Shown: positions 8,383 to 17,355 of the stretch, one piece after another
Numbering within the stretch: the stretch's first letter is position 1
Layout of the letters: the number at the start of each line of letters is the position of its first letter
Assembly: GCF_029537375.1 (NCBI RefSeq)
Contig: NZ_CP120679.1
Coordinates: 742,001 to 806,000 of the forward strand
DNA: 64,000 bases
Direction of reading: 5' to 3'
Origin: Bacillus sp. HSf4
GTDB lineage: Bacteria > Bacillota > Bacilli > Bacillales > Bacillaceae
Notes under the pieces: model-generated
Database searches by the model: none
Told to the model about the DNA's origin: nothing
The model's input: only the letters and a program-made list of their open reading frames with translations
Translations under genes and position numbers: made by a program

Positions 8383-9345
8383 ATGGCTTATCAAGAAGCG
8401 CTGCACCCTGTTTTGGGAAAAGTAGCCGATAATATAGATAAAGTAATAGTAGGAAAGAAAGATATAGCCGTTTTGAGCCTGACCGCCATTTTGGCCAACG
8501 GTCATGTCCTTTTGGAAGATGTACCCGGCGTCGGCAAAACCATGATGGTCCGGGCGCTGGCTAAATCAGTCGGTGCGGAATTCAAGAGAATCCAATTTAC
8601 ACCTGATTTATTGCCTTCGGATGTAACAGGTGTTTCCATTTACAATCCGAAAACATTGGAATTTGAGTATCGTTCAGGCCCGATCATGGGGGATATCGTG
8701 CTGGCAGATGAAATCAACCGGACTTCGCCGAAAACCCAATCGGCTCTCCTTGAAGCGATGGAAGAAGGCAGTGTGACGGTTGATGGTGTGACAATGCCGC
8801 TTGCAAAGCCTTTTTTTGTGATGGCGACGCAAAATCCTGTTGAATATGAAGGGACATATCCGCTGCCTGAAGCACAGCTTGACCGCTTTTTATTTAAGCT
8901 GCGCATGGGCTATCCGACCATCCGTGAAGAGCTGCAGGTCCTCGATCTTCAAGAGAACCGCCGTCCGCTTGAAGAGATTGAGCCTGTCATCGAAAAGGAG
9001 GAGCTCGCGGCTTTTCAAAAAGAGGCGGAAATGGTTTATGTGGACGCCTCAATTAAAGAGTACATTGTTGAAATAACGCAAAAAACGAGGAACCACCCTT
9101 CCGTATATTTAGGTGTCAGTCCGCGCGGATCGATTGCACTGATGAAAGCCGGACAGGCGTATGCATTTTTGCACGGTCGCGACTATTGTATTCCTGATGA
9201 TATTCAATTCCTGGCGCCTTTTACCCTCCAGCACAGAATGATTTTGCGGCCGGAGGCTAAGTTCGAAGGGAAGCGCCCTGAAACGGTTCTTCAGGAGATT
9301 ATGTCGAAAACGGAAGTTCCTGTTGGAAGGCCGATGAACAAATAA
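8383..9345 (+). CDS. yeaC: MoxR-family AAA+ ATPase
   Basis: 320 residues from the ATG at 8383, seven bases after AGGAGGAAG; the ATG at 8368 would make the ribosome binding site part of the gene. Walker A is GVGKT (residues 49-53), Walker B is 'VLADEINRT' at about 103-111, followed by 'PKTQSALLEAMEE' and the sensor segment 'MATQNPVEYEGTYPLPEAQLDRF', all typical of MoxR ATPases. These act as chaperone-like partners of a DUF58 protein, and the DUF58 gene yeaD starts within the stop codon of yeaC (TAATG). The third gene is a transglutaminase-like membrane protein. The whole MoxR-DUF58-transglutaminase set is common in bacteria; its substrate in Bacillus is unknown. Confidence 0.93.
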   Translation: MAYQEALHPVLGKVADNIDKVIVGKKDIAVLSLTAILANGHVLLEDVPGVGKTMMVRALAKSVGAEFKRIQFTPDLLPSDVTGVSIYNPKTLEFEYRSGPIMGDIVLADEINRTSPKTQSALLEAMEEGSVTVDGVTMPLAKPFFVMATQNPVEYEGTYPLPEAQLDRFLFKLRMGYPTIREELQVLDLQENRRPLEEIEPVIEKEELAAFQKEAEMVYVDASIKEYIVEITQKTRNHPSVYLGVSPRGSIALMKAGQAYAFLHGRDYCIPDDIQFLAPFTLQHRMILRPEAKFEGKRPETVLQEIMSKTEVPVGRPMNK

Positions 9346-10556
9346 TGAGTGAGCGTATCGGTCTGTTGAAATACGGGTGGAAGCTGTTTGTTTTATTTCT
9401 TCTGTCCCTGGTGGCGTTCAGCTATGCCATGTTTCAAGGGGGATTTGTCAGCTGGTTTTTGTTTTTCGCTTTTCTCCCCTTTATGTTGTATGCTTTCCTG
9501 TTTGCTATTTACCCGCTGTCCAGCATAACGGCGGTGCGAAAGATCAGCGGGGAGCATTTGAGAGCCGGAGAGCGGCTGAATCCCGTCATCACTTTAAAAC
9601 GAAAAGTTCCGTTTCCGCTCATGTTTATGATCGTGGAAGACTGTCTCTCTGATTCGCTTTTGAAAAACGGAAATCCCGCCGGAGCGAAGCAATTTCTTTT
9701 TCCCTGGTTCAAAAAGGAAATCAAAATGGCTTATACAATAGATTCGGTGCCGAGGGGAGATCACCGCTTAAAAGAGATCAGGATCCGCACAGGCGATCCG
9801 CTCGGACTTGTGGAAAAGGAAATTTCCCTACAGGTGGAAACGTCTTTCTTTGTTTTGCCCTCATATCAAGACATTGCATTTCATGCGAGGTCGGGGAAGT
9901 TTGATGATCAATCGGGGTATGCCTCAGACCTGCGGCGGAAGAACAGTACATTGGCGTCAGGCGTCAGGGAATACCAGCCCGGTGATCGTTTTGCCTGGGT
10001 GGACTGGAAAGCGTCGGCTCGGCGAAATCAGCTGATGACAAAGGAGTTTGAACAAACTAAAGGCCATGATCTGCTGATCTTTTTGGATCAGTCTCCGTCT
10101 GACGCGTTTGAGGATATCGTCAGCTTGACCGCATCCATCGTTCGCGCCGCTCTGCGGGACGGGACGAACACCGGGCTTGTTGCCGGCGGAAAGGAAAAAG
10201 CCCGGTTTCCGGCGCGGAACGGAGAAGAGCATTTGCAGCATCTGTTTCATTATTTGGCGGTAGCGGATTGCGATGCTCTTTATCCGTTCCACACGCTCAT
10301 GGACAGCGAGTTAAACTCGCCTGACGTGAGGAATGCGGTGACATATGTGGTGACAAGCCGGATCACGGTGGAATTATCAAATGTTTTGGCTCACACATTG
10401 AAAGACAACCCGCCTGTCGTTTTTCTTGTCAAGGATAAGGGAGGGGACGTCTCACGCGAAGAGAATGCGGCTGTTGAACATTTAAGAGCGCGGGGGACGG
10501 AAGTGAGCGTCATTTATGGCGGGCGCTTTTCCCGTGCTTTTGCGAAAGCGAGGTGA
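9345..10556 (+). CDS. yeaD: DUF58 membrane protein of the MoxR-associated set
   Basis: 403 residues. Two hydrophobic segments occupy about residues 12-55, followed by a mainly soluble part. The conserved DUF58 motif is 'REYQPGDRFAWVDWKASAR' at about 207-225, after which comes a von Willebrand-A-like region (LLIFLDQSP, residues about 241-249, with a DxS metal-site pattern). It overlaps yeaC by one base, showing translational coupling. In such operons the MoxR ATPase is thought to act on or with the DUF58 protein. Function in Bacillus is not established. Confidence 0.9.
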   Translation: MSERIGLLKYGWKLFVLFLLSLVAFSYAMFQGGFVSWFLFFAFLPFMLYAFLFAIYPLSSITAVRKISGEHLRAGERLNPVITLKRKVPFPLMFMIVEDCLSDSLLKNGNPAGAKQFLFPWFKKEIKMAYTIDSVPRGDHRLKEIRIRTGDPLGLVEKEISLQVETSFFVLPSYQDIAFHARSGKFDDQSGYASDLRRKNSTLASGVREYQPGDRFAWVDWKASARRNQLMTKEFEQTKGHDLLIFLDQSPSDAFEDIVSLTASIVRAALRDGTNTGLVAGGKEKARFPARNGEEHLQHLFHYLAVADCDALYPFHTLMDSELNSPDVRNAVTYVVTSRITVELSNVLAHTLKDNPPVVFLVKDKGGDVSREENAAVEHLRARGTEVSVIYGGRFSRAFAKAR

Positions 10557-10561
10557 AAACC

Positions 10562-12787
10562 ATGAGGACCGGTAGACAATACAGCCGGGTCGGTTTGCTG
10601 TTTTTTTATGTATTAACGTTTATGCTGCTTTGGGAATGGCTCCGTCCCTTGCAATACTTTACGGATACGGGGCATACGTACTTTTTCATTTTATTTATCG
10701 CTCTTGTTTTTTCGCTTACATTTTTCAGGGTCTCATGGTTTATCAGATTTCCGGTCAGCCTCGGATTTATTTTGTTTGCCCTTCATTGGATTTTTTACGA
10801 CGGATCTTTATTTTCGCCTTCGTGGATCACGCTGTTTCTGCAAGACATCGGCCGGAATCTTTCCCACATCTTCTCCGGGATGTGGCGGGATATGTCGCCG
10901 TTGTTTCGGACGCTTCTCTTTTACATTTTGCTTTGGCTGCTTGTGTATTTGCTGCATTATTGGGTCATTTATCAGCGCCGAATTCTTTTCTTTTTTATGA
11001 TGACCGTCGTTTATATCGCGGTTATCGACACGTTTACGCCGTTTGACGCCTCAGGGGCGATCGTGCGGATCGTTTTGTTCGGCTTTCTTTTATTGGGACT
11101 CCTTTATTTTGAACGAATGAGGGAAGGTGAAAGGCTGCAAACCTCGAAAACGGTGTTTTTAAAATGGTTTGCCCCGCTGCTGCTTTTGACTGCCGCCTGT
11201 GTGGGCATCGGGACGGTGGCACCCAAGACAGATCCAGTATGGCCTGACCCGGTGCCATTCATCAAAACGGCTGCAAACGGCGGTCTTGATTCGCCGGGAA
11301 AGAGCAGAGTCGGCTATGGCACAAATGATGAAGCATTGGGCGGCCCATTTTCTAAAGATGATTCTTGGGTATTTACATGGCAGGGAACGGAAAGAAGCTA
11401 CTTCAGGGCGGAAACGAAAAGCCATTATACAGGGAAAGGTTGGATTGAAGATGAGAAATCGGGTTCATCCATCCAGCTCGATCTGGACAGGCTTGATTAT
11501 CAATGGTTTGAAAAAAATGTGAAAACAGAGACACACAAAGCGGTTATCGATATGGAGCCTTCTTACCGGTATAACCATGTTCTTTATCCGATCGGGACGA
11601 CGCATATCACCTTAAACAACTTTTTTGTTCCGCTGCATATGAACGAAAACACGGAGAAAATCGTCCCGGCCGGCAAGACGGGGGCTGATGTTCAGAATCT
11701 TGAAAGCTATACATTAACCTATAAAGCACCCATTTTTGATGTGAACAAGCTTAAACAAGTCACGATCGAATCGGAGAAGGAGTGGAGCAGCAGCCATGAA
11801 AAGTACCTTCAGCTTCCCGACACACTTCCTGACCGGGTGAAAGATCTCGCCGGGAAGCTAACAAAGGATCAAGATAATGTCTATGACAAAGCAAAAGCGA
11901 TTGAAGACTATCTCGGTTCTTCCGAATTTAGGTATGATACAAAAGACGTTGCCGTGCCGAACAAGGATCAGGACTATGTCGATCAGTTTTTATTTGAAAC
12001 GAAAATCGGCTATTGCGACAATTTTTCAACGGCCATGGCGGTTCTCCTTCGTTCGGCCGGAATACCCGCGCGCTGGGTGAAAGGCTATACATCCGGACAG
12101 TACGCCGGAGCGACAGCCGACCGGAAACGCAATATGTATGAAGTGACAAACAATAATGCCCACTCCTGGGTCGAAGTATATTTTCAAGGGCAGGGCTGGG
12201 TGACATTTGAACCGACGAAAGGTTTTGTCAACCCTGAGCATTTCATCGAACAGTCGAACGGCCATAGCGGCGCCGCAGCAGAAAAAAAGGAAGAAGAACG
12301 AGAAAATGCCGCAGATGAACAGCAGCAGACCGCCAAAAAACAGGAAAGCCCGCAAAAAAACGACCAGAAGGAAAAACATAAAGAAGCTCAAGCCGATTCA
12401 GGTGCCGCCAACAGCGGCAATAACAGCGTTCTCTTATACAGTGCAGCGGCTCTTTTTCTCCTGTTGGCACTTGCGGCCGGTTTGTACTATACACGTTCCA
12501 AATGGATGCCGGTCATCATCATCGCCAGGCTGAAAAAACGGCGCGATGACGCGGTTTTCTTCAAAGCATATGAGGAGCTTATCCGCCAGCTGCAGCGGAA
12601 AGGCATCATCAAGCAGGAAGGGCAGACCCTCCGCGAGTTCGCGAAAGCGGTGGATGAGCGCTCAGGCAATCATGATATGACGGCTTTAACCCTTCGTTAT
12701 GAACGGGCCCTGTATCGCAAGGAAAATGCAGGAGAACTTTGGAATGAGTCAGCGGAGTTATGGGAAAATTTAATTAAAAGGAGATAG
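10562..12787 (+). CDS. yebA: Transglutaminase-like membrane protein with DUF4129 tail
   Basis: 741 residues from the ATG at 10562, which follows GAGGTGA at proper spacing; a GTG at 10553 is also in frame but has no ribosome binding site. The first about 220 residues hold six membrane helices. An outside domain carries the transglutaminase/protease core: the Cys is in IGYCDNFSTAMAVLLRSAGI, then NNAHSWVEVYF with the His, and FEPTKGF. A very polar Glu/Lys/Gln-rich linker (about residues 558-612) precedes a last membrane helix (LLYSAAALFLLLALAAGLYY), and a cytoplasmic DUF4129 domain ends the protein. Length is like B. subtilis YebA. It is the third gene of the yeaC-yeaD-yebA operon. Confidence 0.9.
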   Translation: MRTGRQYSRVGLLFFYVLTFMLLWEWLRPLQYFTDTGHTYFFILFIALVFSLTFFRVSWFIRFPVSLGFILFALHWIFYDGSLFSPSWITLFLQDIGRNLSHIFSGMWRDMSPLFRTLLFYILLWLLVYLLHYWVIYQRRILFFFMMTVVYIAVIDTFTPFDASGAIVRIVLFGFLLLGLLYFERMREGERLQTSKTVFLKWFAPLLLLTAACVGIGTVAPKTDPVWPDPVPFIKTAANGGLDSPGKSRVGYGTNDEALGGPFSKDDSWVFTWQGTERSYFRAETKSHYTGKGWIEDEKSGSSIQLDLDRLDYQWFEKNVKTETHKAVIDMEPSYRYNHVLYPIGTTHITLNNFFVPLHMNENTEKIVPAGKTGADVQNLESYTLTYKAPIFDVNKLKQVTIESEKEWSSSHEKYLQLPDTLPDRVKDLAGKLTKDQDNVYDKAKAIEDYLGSSEFRYDTKDVAVPNKDQDYVDQFLFETKIGYCDNFSTAMAVLLRSAGIPARWVKGYTSGQYAGATADRKRNMYEVTNNNAHSWVEVYFQGQGWVTFEPTKGFVNPEHFIEQSNGHSGAAAEKKEEERENAADEQQQTAKKQESPQKNDQKEKHKEAQADSGAANSGNNSVLLYSAAALFLLLALAAGLYYTRSKWMPVIIIARLKKRRDDAVFFKAYEELIRQLQRKGIIKQEGQTLREFAKAVDERSGNHDMTALTLRYERALYRKENAGELWNESAELWENLIKRR

Positions 12788-12789
12788 TC

Positions 12790-12818
12790 TTGACCGCTTT
12801 CTGTCCTATTGTTAGAAT
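12790..12818 (+). promoter_or_regulatory. Sigma-A promoter of guaA
   Basis: TTGACC (12790-12795), 17-base spacer, TAGAAT (12813-12818). It lies directly after the yebA stop and gives a 5' leader of about 138 bases. Confidence 0.7.
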
Positions 12819-12824
12819 AAGTGA

Positions 12825-12962
12825 ATATTAAAAACCCTTATATATACTTGCTGGCAGGCTCGGCTGCGCCCCGAGCCTTAGTCCCGCGAATGGGGGCAGG
12901 ACGGCCATATGTCTGCCGCCATTTTTTCTGTGCAAAAAACAATTTGATAAAGAGGTGACACC
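12825..12962 (+). ncRNA. Structured 5' leader of guaA with an intrinsic terminator (candidate riboswitch/attenuator)
   Basis: The leader holds a perfect 8-bp hairpin (AGGCTCGG 12856-12863 with CCGAGCCT 12871-12878). A second hairpin spans 12891-12921: TGG/CCA, a G-G mismatch, GGCAG/CTGCC, a bulged G, and AC/GT, followed by six T (12922-12927). That is an intrinsic terminator in front of a gene. A second GGCAG (12853-12857) could pair with the same CTGCC (12913-12917) and so prevent the terminator. It does not match the purine riboswitch consensus. I recall that candidate structured RNAs upstream of guaA have been reported in comparative surveys; I cannot say whether this is one. Confidence 0.6.
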
Positions 12963-14504
12963 ATGACGAAATTAGTAAATGAAATGATTCTTGTATTGGA
13001 TTTTGGAAGTCAGTATAATCAGCTGATTACCCGCCGCATTCGTGAGTTTGGTGTATACAGTGAGCTTCATCCGCATACGTTGACGGCAGAAGAAATCAAG
13101 GAAATGAATCCGAAAGGAATTATTTTGTCCGGGGGGCCGAACAGCGTTTATGATGAAGGATCATTCCGCTGCGACGAGAAGATTTTTGACCTGGATATCC
13201 CTGTTCTCGGCATCTGCTACGGCATGCAGCTGATGACTCATTACCTCGGCGGAAAAGTTGAGGCGGCAAGTCAGCGTGAATACGGAAAAGCGAACATTCA
13301 CATTGAAGGTGAACCAGACCTGTTCAAAGATCTTCCAAACGAACAAGTCGTCTGGATGAGTCATGGTGATTTAGTTGTCGAAGTTCCAGAAGGCTTTACT
13401 GTTGATGCGACAAGCCATCACTGCCCGAATTCAGCGATGAGCAAGAAGGATAAGAAATGGTACGGTGTTCAGTTCCATCCGGAAGTGCGCCATTCGGAAT
13501 ACGGAAATGATCTGTTGAAAAACTTCGTTTTCGGTGTTTGTGAATGTGCCGGAGAATGGTCAATGGAAAACTTCATTGAAATTGAAATGCAAAAGATCCG
13601 CGAAACAGTCGGCGACAAGCAAGTGCTGTGCGCGCTAAGCGGCGGTGTCGATTCATCCGTTGTTGCGGTGTTGATCCATAAAGCGATCGGCGATCAGCTG
13701 ACTTGTATTTTCGTCGACCACGGACTTCTTCGCAAAGGTGAAGCCGACGGCGTCATGAAAACATTCAGTGAAGGCTTCAACATGAACGTGATTAAAGTTG
13801 ATGCGAAAGACCGCTTCCTGAACAAGCTGAAAGGTGTTTCAGACCCTGAGCAAAAACGCAAAATCATCGGCAATGAATTTATCTATGTGTTTGATGATGA
13901 AGCGGACAAGCTGAAAGGGATCGATTTCCTTGCACAGGGAACGCTTTACACAGACATCATCGAAAGCGGCACCGCGACGGCGCAGACGATCAAGTCGCAC
14001 CACAATGTCGGCGGACTGCCGGAAGACATGCAGTTTCAACTGATCGAACCGCTGAACACCTTGTTTAAAGATGAGGTGCGCGCGCTTGGAACAGAGCTCG
14101 GCATTCCTGATGAGATCGTTTGGCGCCAGCCGTTCCCAGGCCCGGGTCTCGGCATCCGCGTTTTGGGAGAGGTAACGGAAGAAAAACTGGAAATCGTCCG
14201 TGAATCTGATGCGATTCTTCGCGAAGAAATCGCAAAAGCTGATCTTGAAAAAGATATTTGGCAATACTTCACGGTCCTTCCTGACATCCGCAGCGTCGGC
14301 GTCATGGGAGACGCAAGAACTTATGACTATACGATCGGTATTCGCGCCGTGACATCGATTGACGGCATGACATCCGACTGGGCGAGAATTCCTTGGGATG
14401 TCCTTGAGACAATCTCGACACGGATCGTCAATGAAGTGAAGCACATTAACCGCGTTGTCTACGATGTTACGAGCAAGCCGCCTGCGACAATTGAGTGGGA
14501 ATAA
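12963..14504 (+). CDS. guaA: GMP synthase (glutamine-hydrolysing)
   Basis: 513 residues, exactly the family length. It converts XMP, ATP and glutamine to GMP in the cytoplasm, the last step of guanine nucleotide synthesis. The N-terminal class I glutaminase has nucleophile Cys85 in GICYGMQ and the His/Glu pair in 'VQFHPEVRH'. The ATP-pyrophosphatase part has the P-loop LSGGVDSS near residue 225, and the C-terminal dimerisation domain ends 'PPATIEWE'. AAAGAGGTGA precedes the ATG. It has its own promoter, structured leader and terminator. In B. subtilis pbuG follows directly; here a foreign-looking cluster lies in between. Confidence 0.99.
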   Translation: MTKLVNEMILVLDFGSQYNQLITRRIREFGVYSELHPHTLTAEEIKEMNPKGIILSGGPNSVYDEGSFRCDEKIFDLDIPVLGICYGMQLMTHYLGGKVEAASQREYGKANIHIEGEPDLFKDLPNEQVVWMSHGDLVVEVPEGFTVDATSHHCPNSAMSKKDKKWYGVQFHPEVRHSEYGNDLLKNFVFGVCECAGEWSMENFIEIEMQKIRETVGDKQVLCALSGGVDSSVVAVLIHKAIGDQLTCIFVDHGLLRKGEADGVMKTFSEGFNMNVIKVDAKDRFLNKLKGVSDPEQKRKIIGNEFIYVFDDEADKLKGIDFLAQGTLYTDIIESGTATAQTIKSHHNVGGLPEDMQFQLIEPLNTLFKDEVRALGTELGIPDEIVWRQPFPGPGLGIRVLGEVTEEKLEIVRESDAILREEIAKADLEKDIWQYFTVLPDIRSVGVMGDARTYDYTIGIRAVTSIDGMTSDWARIPWDVLETISTRIVNEVKHINRVVYDVTSKPPATIEWE

Positions 14505-14506
14505 TG

Positions 14507-14549
14507 AAAAAAGCCTCAAATCTTTTTATAAAGATTTGAGGCTTTTTTT
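14507..14549 (+). terminator. Strong terminator after guaA
   Basis: GCCTCAAATCTTT pairs with AAAGATTTGAGGC (14513-14542), with six A before and seven T after. Confidence 0.95.
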
Positions 14550-14861
14550 ATAAAACATATTAAACGAATAAACTGTTACATCCCTAGTTTTCACCAGCCT
14601 GCATCATCTATTCATTTGTCAAATAAAATCGAATTCATAAAATATTCATTTAATTACAAATAATGTATGATAGTATAAATATATACAATTTAAAGTAGAT
14701 AGTGTTTTTAATTTTTCAAGGGGTTCTTTGTTAGATAAGAATGATAAAAAATGATGCCCTCAATAATGTTGAGCGTCATTTTTTACCTTCTGCATTCAGT
14801 GCTTCAGGTTCAGGATAAGGTTTTTGAAATGGAGAAAAAAATACTGAAAGAGGCTCAAAGG
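14550..14861 (+). promoter_or_regulatory. A+T-rich promoter and leader region of the phosphonate cluster
   Basis: About 310 bases, visibly A+T-rich. Around 14651-14690 there are several -35/-10 candidates, for example TTAATT with an 18-base spacer and TATAAA, so the exact promoter is unclear. A terminator-like hairpin (14746-14784, listed separately) lies between this promoter zone and the first gene. The ribosome binding site AAAGAGG is at 14848-14854. Confidence 0.45.
14746..14784 (+). terminator. Terminator-like hairpin in the leader of the cluster (possible attenuator)
   Basis: AAAAAATGA (14746-14754) pairs perfectly with TCATTTTTT (14776-14784), then an asymmetric internal loop, then CTCAA with TTGAG. 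The 3' arm supplies six T. It lies about 80 bases before the first gene and downstream of the probable promoter. Confidence 0.5.
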
Positions 14862-16124
14862 ATGAACAAACATATTTTATTTTTTAATGCTACTTATATT
14901 AAGAAAATTTCTACTCTTGAGACTGCTAAAGACTTAGGCTTAAAGGTTTCTGTTGTTGGGCCAGAACTTCCAGGTTGGTCGCACCCGTTGGTTGATCATT
15001 ACATTTGCGCAAATACTTATCAGATGGATGAGACCATACCTGTTCTGAAGGAAGCGGCCAAAGAAAATCCTTTTGACGGAGTCATTACATTTTGGGATAG
15101 AGATGTGGTGCCTGTGGCGGTGACTGCCGAAGAATTTAACCTGAAGGGCAGTCCGGTGGAAGCGGCGGAACGGGCCCGGAATAAATGGAAGATGCGTCAT
15201 TGTTTAAACCATGCACAAGTTCCGCATCCAAATTATCACAGGTTTACAAATTGGAACGAATTATATCATGCCAGCGTTGAGATGGAATACCCCTTAATCA
15301 TTAAGCCTGTGGGTGCTTCTGCAAGCAAAGGCGTGTTCCGAATAGAAAAGCCGGAAGATTTATATCACGCCTATCAGGACATGTTAAACGCTGCGATTCC
15401 AGAAAATGATAAAATGTTTTCTTTTTATCAAAACGAGTATCTGGTTGAAGAGTTTATGAATGGACAAGAAGTCAGCATTGAGGGAGTAATTTCCGATGGA
15501 GTCATTCACTTTGCAGGTGTTACAGAAAAATGGACGGATCGGTATTTCGAAGAATACCAGCATGCATTTCCCGCCAGGCTGTCGGAAGATGTCGAACGTG
15601 AATTGTTCAATATCACCAGTGATGGGATAAAAGCTTTGGGGCTGGATCATTGTGGTTTTCATGCCGAGATCATGATCACAGAAAAAGGATGTAAGATTAT
15701 AGAGATCAATGGTCGTCTAGGTGGCGACTTTATTACTACACATTTGGTTCCTCTAGCCAAAGGTATAGATATAACACGCGCAAACCTATTGGCGGTATTA
15801 GGAGAAAAAATAAGCTTTGTAGCTTCGAAAAGAAGAGCTGCCTGCGTCCGATTTTTGATTGCAGACCGTGAGGGTGTGATAGAAAAGTGGGAAGGTGTTG
15901 AATCGATCAAAGACATGCCTGGGGTCGTTGAATTTGTTTTAGAAAAACAACAGGGCGATAATGTTGGCCTGCCGCCTGAAAAATTTCATGATTCCCGGAT
16001 TGCTTATGTCATCACAGAAGCCGAGGATACAGAAAAAGCGATCACATATGCTGAAGATGCTTTATCCAAAGTGAGGTGTTTCATCAATGGAACGGAAGAG
16101 ACTGTTCCTGGTCGGGATTCCTGA
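14862..16124 (+). CDS. ATP-grasp ligase A of the phosphonate cluster
   Basis: 420 residues from the ATG at 14862, eight bases after AAAGAGG; an in-frame ATG at 14829 is possible. The order of parts is that of ATP-grasp carboxylate-amine ligases: a Rossmann-like N-terminal part (NKHILFFNATYIKK), the ATP-binding lysine in LIIKPVGASASKG (Lys148), the hinge 'YLVEEFMNGQEVSIEGV' (193-209), and the Mg2+-binding EINGRLGGDF (Glu281, Asn283). Such enzymes activate a carboxylate as acyl phosphate and join it to an amine, often making dipeptides (BacD/L-amino-acid ligase type). The gene overlaps ligase B by 38 bases and lies upstream of a PEP mutase, so I infer that it links phosphonoalanine to an amino acid or extends the peptide. 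Donor and acceptor cannot be read from sequence. Confidence 0.85.
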   Translation: MNKHILFFNATYIKKISTLETAKDLGLKVSVVGPELPGWSHPLVDHYICANTYQMDETIPVLKEAAKENPFDGVITFWDRDVVPVAVTAEEFNLKGSPVEAAERARNKWKMRHCLNHAQVPHPNYHRFTNWNELYHASVEMEYPLIIKPVGASASKGVFRIEKPEDLYHAYQDMLNAAIPENDKMFSFYQNEYLVEEFMNGQEVSIEGVISDGVIHFAGVTEKWTDRYFEEYQHAFPARLSEDVERELFNITSDGIKALGLDHCGFHAEIMITEKGCKIIEINGRLGGDFITTHLVPLAKGIDITRANLLAVLGEKISFVASKRRAACVRFLIADREGVIEKWEGVESIKDMPGVVEFVLEKQQGDNVGLPPEKFHDSRIAYVITEAEDTEKAITYAEDALSKVRCFINGTEETVPGRDS

Positions 16125-17355
16125 AACACATATCGAAAGGGCCATTAAGCGGGCTAAGCAACTTGGTTTTGACGTCATATTGGGAGATACAGAAGCTTCA
16201 TTGAAAAATTATGAGCATTTAATAAAGGAAGCTGATCAAAAAATCGTTTTAGATTATACGAATGATGAGAATCTGTTCTCAGTCGCCAAAGAGATCCATG
16301 ACAAAGAGCCATTAGATGCCATATTTACTTTCAAAGAAGCCGGTTTATTCAATGTATCTAAACTTCAGCAAGCCTTTCATTTGAAAGGAAATCCTCCGTC
16401 TGTGGTACAAGCTTGTCTTGATAAATATAAAACGCGGCAGCTTTTAAAAAAGGCGGGACTATGCTCTCCTGGTTTTAAATTGTGCAGGAATGTGGAAGAA
16501 GTATATGATTTTTGGCACAAATCTGAACATCCTATCATTTTAAAGCCGAGATCTCGGCAAGGTAGTGTGGGTGTTATTAAAGTTGAGAAACAAGAAGACA
16601 TAGAGGCGTGTTTTAAAGAATGTTCAAAGCATGACGATGAGGAATCAATATTAGCTGAAGAGTTTATAGAAGGACAGGAAATTTCTATAGAAGCCGTTGT
16701 CTGCCAAGGCAAGGTCGGAATATTTGGTGTAACCGAAAAGCAGCTTTATCCTGGAACGTTCGTGGAATTGGGGCACATATCGCCTTATCAAGGTCAAAAA
16801 AAATATCAGGACTTTTATAAGGATCTGGTCATGGAAGTCGTTCATGCTGTTGGGATCGTATTTGGCCCCTTGCATATTGAGGGATATCACACAAATAAAG
16901 GATTTGTGGTAGGTGAGGTGCACACCCGCTATGGCGGAGACAACATAGTGACCATAACCGAAATCGCCATGAAATGTGATATGCACACACCTATTTTTGC
17001 TGAACTGGCGGGCGTCCCATATCAACCGGAAAGTAAGCTTGCCCAAAATGAAGTGTGCGCCGTTCGCTTTTTAGAAACGAATCAAGGGGTTGTAAGCGCG
17101 ATCGAAGGACTAGGTGAGCTGAAAAGGATGGGGAATTTAGTCGATTTTCATATAAATTGCAATGTTGGTGATACGATCGGGCCGATCAAAAACAGCTACG
17201 ATAGAGCAGGATGGGTGATTGTAAAGGGGAAAAATGAGCGAGAAGTCAATGACGCATTACATAATGCGGTTGACAAGATAAAAATAATCATAGGTGAAGG
17301 GGAGAATGATGATGAGAAACAGAAAATCAGCTATTTTGAGGAACGCTTTAAATAG
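16087..17355 (+). CDS. ATP-grasp ligase B of the phosphonate cluster
   Basis: 422 residues. It begins inside the end of ligase A, after GAGGTG, so the two are translationally coupled. The two proteins share the same plan but are clearly different. The ATP-binding lysine is in IILKPRSRQGSVGV (Lys153), the hinge is 'ILAEEFIEGQEISIEAVV' (188-205), and the metal-binding segment is 'VVGEVHTRYGGDNIV'. In the last, the usual E-x-N triad residue is His (E277-V-H279), as in a subset of carboxylate-amine ligases. I infer a second peptide-bond-forming step. Two ligases suggest a tripeptide, or one ligase for each side of the phosphono amino acid. Function is inferred from the cluster. Confidence 0.83.
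   Translation: MERKRLFLVGIPETHIERAIKRAKQLGFDVILGDTEASLKNYEHLIKEADQKIVLDYTNDENLFSVAKEIHDKEPLDAIFTFKEAGLFNVSKLQQAFHLKGNPPSVVQACLDKYKTRQLLKKAGLCSPGFKLCRNVEEVYDFWHKSEHPIILKPRSRQGSVGVIKVEKQEDIEACFKECSKHDDEESILAEEFIEGQEISIEAVVCQGKVGIFGVTEKQLYPGTFVELGHISPYQGQKKYQDFYKDLVMEVVHAVGIVFGPLHIEGYHTNKGFVVGEVHTRYGGDNIVTITEIAMKCDMHTPIFAELAGVPYQPESKLAQNEVCAVRFLETNQGVVSAIEGLGELKRMGNLVDFHINCNVGDTIGPIKNSYDRAGWVIVKGKNEREVNDALHNAVDKIKIIIGEGENDDEKQKISYFEERFK

Noticed and set aside
13839..14519. 226-codon open frame antisense to guaA
   Set aside because: No ribosome binding site, no family resemblance, and it mirrors the codon pattern of guaA; long antisense frames also occur in pbuG (21840-22427) and purL for the same reason.
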